Below are positions 54,690 through 57,522 of a stretch of 57,522 bases of DNA, piece by piece. Below the pieces are notes generated by a model. It was not told where the DNA came from. It worked only from the letters and a program-made list of their open reading frames with translations, and searched no databases. The position numbers and the translations under genes are program-made. The DNA is from Bacteroidia bacterium (GTDB lineage Bacteria > Bacteroidota > Bacteroidia > Flavobacteriales > Flavobacteriaceae): the NCBI GenBank assembly GCA_030430535.1, contig JAUIKY010000021.1:1-57522 (forward strand). Reading direction: 5' to 3'. Position 1 is the first letter of the stretch; each line of letters begins with the position of its first letter.

Positions 54690-56939
54690 ATGATGCAAAC
54701 AACTACCAGATTATTTACCATTATTGCCCTTTACTGCAGTTTTTTCATAAACGCTCAAGGTACATTAAAGGAATATCAAAAGGCTGTAGCCGTTGATTCC
54801 CTTTTTAAAGACAAAGTTTTCAACACGCCTTCAAAATTCCATTGGACCTCAAGCAACACCCTATTGTATACCAACAATTCTAAAAATGGGAACGAATATT
54901 TTTTGGTCAACCCAGAAAAAAAAGAACAACGCTTGTTATTCAACAATAGTAAAATGGCAGAAGCCATAGCACAAGCAACAAAACATGAGGTTAAGCCTAA
55001 CCATATTAATATTGAAAATTTAGAGTTTTCTGAGTCAAACAACAGTTTAAAATTTCAATTTAAAAACCTGTTCTTAGACTGTAAGCTTAGCGATTATTCA
55101 ATAAGCATTATTGATACGAACAAACAAAGAAAACATAGAGACCACTCCTATTGGGGCAATCATTTTGATGAAACCAAAGGTAAACCAGTTACTTCACCAG
55201 ACAGCACAAAAGTGGCTTTTATAAAAAACTCAAATCTTTACGTAAAAGACAAAAAAAGCAATTTAGAATCGCAGTTAAGCTTTGATGGCACCAAGGGCAA
55301 CTTCTATTCTTCCTACATCAAATGGTCGCCCGACAGCAAAAAAATAATGGCTTACAAAGTAAAACCCGGAGAAGACAACAAAATTTATTTTGTGGAGTCT
55401 AGCCCCGAAGACCAACTTCAGCCCAAACTGCAATCAAGAGACTATTTAAAGCCTGGCGACGAACTGCCATTTAAAAGTCCACAATTATTTCATGTTGAAA
55501 CCAAAAAACATATTGTTATTCCTACCGAAGAATTTAATAGCCAATACAGCTTAAACAACATTAATTGGCGTAACGACAGTAGGGCTTTTACCTTTGAATA
55601 CAATCAGCGCGGCCATCAAGCTTATAAAATTATTGAAGTGGATGCCAATACCGGAAAAGTTAAGGCTTTAATCAACGAAACCAGCAAAACCTTTATTGAT
55701 TATAGCAGCAAAAAATACCGCTACGATATTAACGATGGCGAGACTATTGTTTGGACATCAGAGCGCGATGGATGGAACCACATTTACTTTTATAATGGTG
55801 ATGGCTCGTTAAAAAAACAGTTAACCAAAGGCAATTGGGTGGTTAGAAAAGTGATTCATGTTGATGAGAAAAATAAAGAAATCTATTTTACCGCAAGTGG
55901 TTTAGACAAAGACCAAGACCCTTATTTTATTCACTATTGCAAAGTAGATTTCGATGGCAAAAACTTAAAACGATTGACTTCGGAAAATGGAAATCACAAA
56001 GTAACTTTTTCCAAAGATTACAATTATTACATCGATCAATATTCGCGTGTTGACATGCCCGCGGTAACGGTTTTGAAAGCTACAAAAAACGCCAAAACAC
56101 TTATAGAATTACAAAAAGGCGACCACAGCGAATTGTTAAATGCAGGTTGGATTGCCCCTGAAGTTTTTACCGCAAAAGGTCGGGATGGCAAAACCGATAT
56201 TTGGGGCATGATTGTGCGACCAACGACATTTGATGAAAACCGCAACTACCCTATTATAGAATACATTTACGCAGGCCCTCACGATTCCTTTGTACCAAAA
56301 GATTTCCATGCTTATTATTGGTCTATGTCATCATTAGCCGAGCTTGGTTTTATTGTTGTTCAAATAGATGGCATGGGTACTTCTAACCGTTCAAAAGCAT
56401 TTCACGATATATGTTGGCAAAATCTAAAAGATGGTGGTTTTCCTGATAGAAAGTTATGGATGAAAGCCGCTGCAAAAAAATACCCTTACATGAATATTGA
56501 TAAAGTTGGAATCCATGGCACTTCTGCTGGCGGACAAAATGCTGGGGCTGCTCTCGTTTTTAATTCCGATTTTTATGATGTCGCCGTAGCTTCATGTGGC
56601 TGCCACGACAACAGAATGGACAAAATGTGGTGGAACGAACAATTTATGGGCTACCCCATTGGGCCACATTACGCCGCATGCTCTAACATTGAAAATGCCG
56701 CGCAAATGGAAGGCAATCTCATGCTCATTCTTGGCGAAGTTGACGATAATGTAGACCCCGCAACGACTATGCAATTTGCCAATGCTTTGATAAAAGCAAA
56801 TAAAGATTTTGAGTTAGTTACAGTTCCCGGAATGGCACACTCTTCTGGAGGTGCCTTTGGGGAACGAAAACGCAAAGATTTTTTTGTAAAGCATCTGTTA
56901 AACGTTACGCCCCCATCGTGGAAAGAAATTTACAACTAA
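54690..56939 (+). CDS. S9-family dipeptidyl-peptidase IV-like serine peptidase
   Basis: A 749-residue exported protein (signal peptide ends near FFINAQ, residue 23; a second ATG follows at 54693). The N-terminal beta-propeller (DPPIV_N type) spans about 60-490 and the alpha/beta hydrolase domain about 500-745. The catalytic triad is S612 in GTSAGG, an Asp at 685/686 in VDDNVD and H717 in GMAHSSGG. Family members remove dipeptides ending in proline from peptide N-termini. With the M61, M24 and DUF6055-like enzymes it makes a proline-oriented peptide-degrading set, well suited to hydroxyproline-rich or collagen-like peptides. A gene for a LamG-type protein follows after 45 bp. Confidence 0.9.
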   Translation: MMQTTTRLFTIIALYCSFFINAQGTLKEYQKAVAVDSLFKDKVFNTPSKFHWTSSNTLLYTNNSKNGNEYFLVNPEKKEQRLLFNNSKMAEAIAQATKHEVKPNHINIENLEFSESNNSLKFQFKNLFLDCKLSDYSISIIDTNKQRKHRDHSYWGNHFDETKGKPVTSPDSTKVAFIKNSNLYVKDKKSNLESQLSFDGTKGNFYSSYIKWSPDSKKIMAYKVKPGEDNKIYFVESSPEDQLQPKLQSRDYLKPGDELPFKSPQLFHVETKKHIVIPTEEFNSQYSLNNINWRNDSRAFTFEYNQRGHQAYKIIEVDANTGKVKALINETSKTFIDYSSKKYRYDINDGETIVWTSERDGWNHIYFYNGDGSLKKQLTKGNWVVRKVIHVDEKNKEIYFTASGLDKDQDPYFIHYCKVDFDGKNLKRLTSENGNHKVTFSKDYNYYIDQYSRVDMPAVTVLKATKNAKTLIELQKGDHSELLNAGWIAPEVFTAKGRDGKTDIWGMIVRPTTFDENRNYPIIEYIYAGPHDSFVPKDFHAYYWSMSSLAELGFIVVQIDGMGTSNRSKAFHDICWQNLKDGGFPDRKLWMKAAAKKYPYMNIDKVGIHGTSAGGQNAGAALVFNSDFYDVAVASCGCHDNRMDKMWWNEQFMGYPIGPHYAACSNIENAAQMEGNLMLILGEVDDNVDPATTMQFANALIKANKDFELVTVPGMAHSSGGAFGERKRKDFFVKHLLNVTPPSWKEIYN

Positions 56940-56984
56940 AACAGAAGATATAAAAAACACTATCAACACTAAAGATAAATTTAA

Positions 56985-57522
56985 ATGAAACTGAATAAAT
57001 TATTTGTTTTAGCCTTTTTAATGTTTTGTGGTTTTCAAACTGCCGTGGCGCAAGAAGGCGACCAAATTTTAGATGGTATTGGCGAAACGGCCTTAATTGC
57101 CCGCTATGTGTTTGACGAAAACACCAAAGATTGGTCCAGAAACAATTTACACGCCGAAATTAAAAACACCAAAAGTGAGTTTGTAAAAGACAAATTATTC
57201 AAAAATGCTTTAGTTCTTCCTGCTAAAAGCATGGCCTATATTTCTATCCCCAGTCAAACCCTAAACAGTGTAGAATCGTTGAGCATTACGGGGTGGATTT
57301 GGTTGAAATCGGACTCAGATAACCAAATTATTTTCGACTTCGGAAAAAGCATTAATTCCCATATTTCAATAAGCACAACAAACTCAGGAAAAGGCCTTCT
57401 TTCTGAAATTGTTTCGGAAACCGAAGGCACTTTTAAAGCAACTTCCGAAGGTTTGGTGGCCGACCGTTGGAACCATTTCGCAATTACTATAGATATTGCC
57501 GATGAAATCTTCACAACCTACA
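56985..57522 (+). CDS. Exported LamG-like domain protein, 3' end outside window
   Basis: ATG at 56985 opens a frame that stays open to the window end (179 codons). A signal peptide ends near TAVAQ (residue 23). Residues 35-179 look like a LamG/concanavalin A-type jellyroll (ALIARYVFDENTKDWS, LSITGWIWLKSDS, WNHFAITIDI). Such a domain often precedes a catalytic domain; I have the impression that DUF1680 (GH127/GH146) enzymes of this group carry one, but the rest of the gene is not visible. It is probably co-transcribed with the DPP-IV gene. Confidence 0.75.
   Translation, partial: MKLNKLFVLAFLMFCGFQTAVAQEGDQILDGIGETALIARYVFDENTKDWSRNNLHAEIKNTKSEFVKDKLFKNALVLPAKSMAYISIPSQTLNSVESLSITGWIWLKSDSDNQIIFDFGKSINSHISISTTNSGKGLLSEIVSETEGTFKATSEGLVADRWNHFAITIDIADEIFTTY

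Overview
The window is AT-rich chromosomal DNA from a member of the Bacteroidota, most likely a Flavobacteriaceae species of the kind that lives on algal or plant polymers. The signs are several SusC/SusD outer-membrane pairs, many SusD-like and enzyme lipoproteins, an ECF sigma/FecR pair, a type IX secretion tail, BACON and PKD-like domains, and promoter boxes of the Bacteroidota type (TAnnTTTG). No rRNA, tRNA or CRISPR array was seen.

Region A (1-18.8 kb, all on the minus strand) is a polysaccharide utilization locus read from high to low coordinates: ECF sigma factor, FecR anti-sigma factor, SusC with an N-terminal STN signalling domain, SusD, a PKD-like surface glycan-binding lipoprotein, a 160-bp MITE-like inverted repeat, then GH97, GH3, BACON-GH5, GH43 and a GH42 that runs off the window. 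BACON-GH5_4 with GH3, GH43 and a beta-galactosidase family suggests a xyloglucan-like or other decorated beta-glucan substrate; this is inference.

Region B (19-25.5 kb) holds a dsbD-M16 peptidase pair on the minus strand, a decayed second M16 peptidase, and a long AT-rich non-coding stretch.

Region C (25.2-57.5 kb, mostly plus strand) is the most interesting part. It has two tandem SusC/SusD pairs with a DUF1735/discoidin lipoprotein, a secreted FG-GAP/vanadium-haloperoxidase-like fusion, a DUF6055-like putative metalloprotease lipoprotein, a GH127/GH146 beta-L-arabinofuranosidase, an M61 aminopeptidase, a prolidase-type M24 peptidase and a DPP-IV-type S9 peptidase. With these sits a complete candidate route for 4-hydroxyproline to alpha-ketoglutarate: 2-epimerase, D-hydroxyproline oxidase, DHDPS-family deaminase and alpha-ketoglutarate semialdehyde dehydrogenase. 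An AraC-type regulator lies in the middle.

Five promoters across region C share one 13-bp motif, GNTAATATARTAT, in the same orientation and 43-44 nt from a TAnnTTTR box. They precede the first SusC operon, the metalloprotease-GH127 operon, the deaminase gene, the dehydrogenase operon and the DPP-IV operon. I read this as one regulon. The working hypothesis is a utilization system for hydroxyproline-rich glycoproteins (extensin-like) or hydroxyproline-containing peptides: capture at the surface, removal of beta-L-arabinofuranose, trimming of peptides and burning of hydroxyproline.
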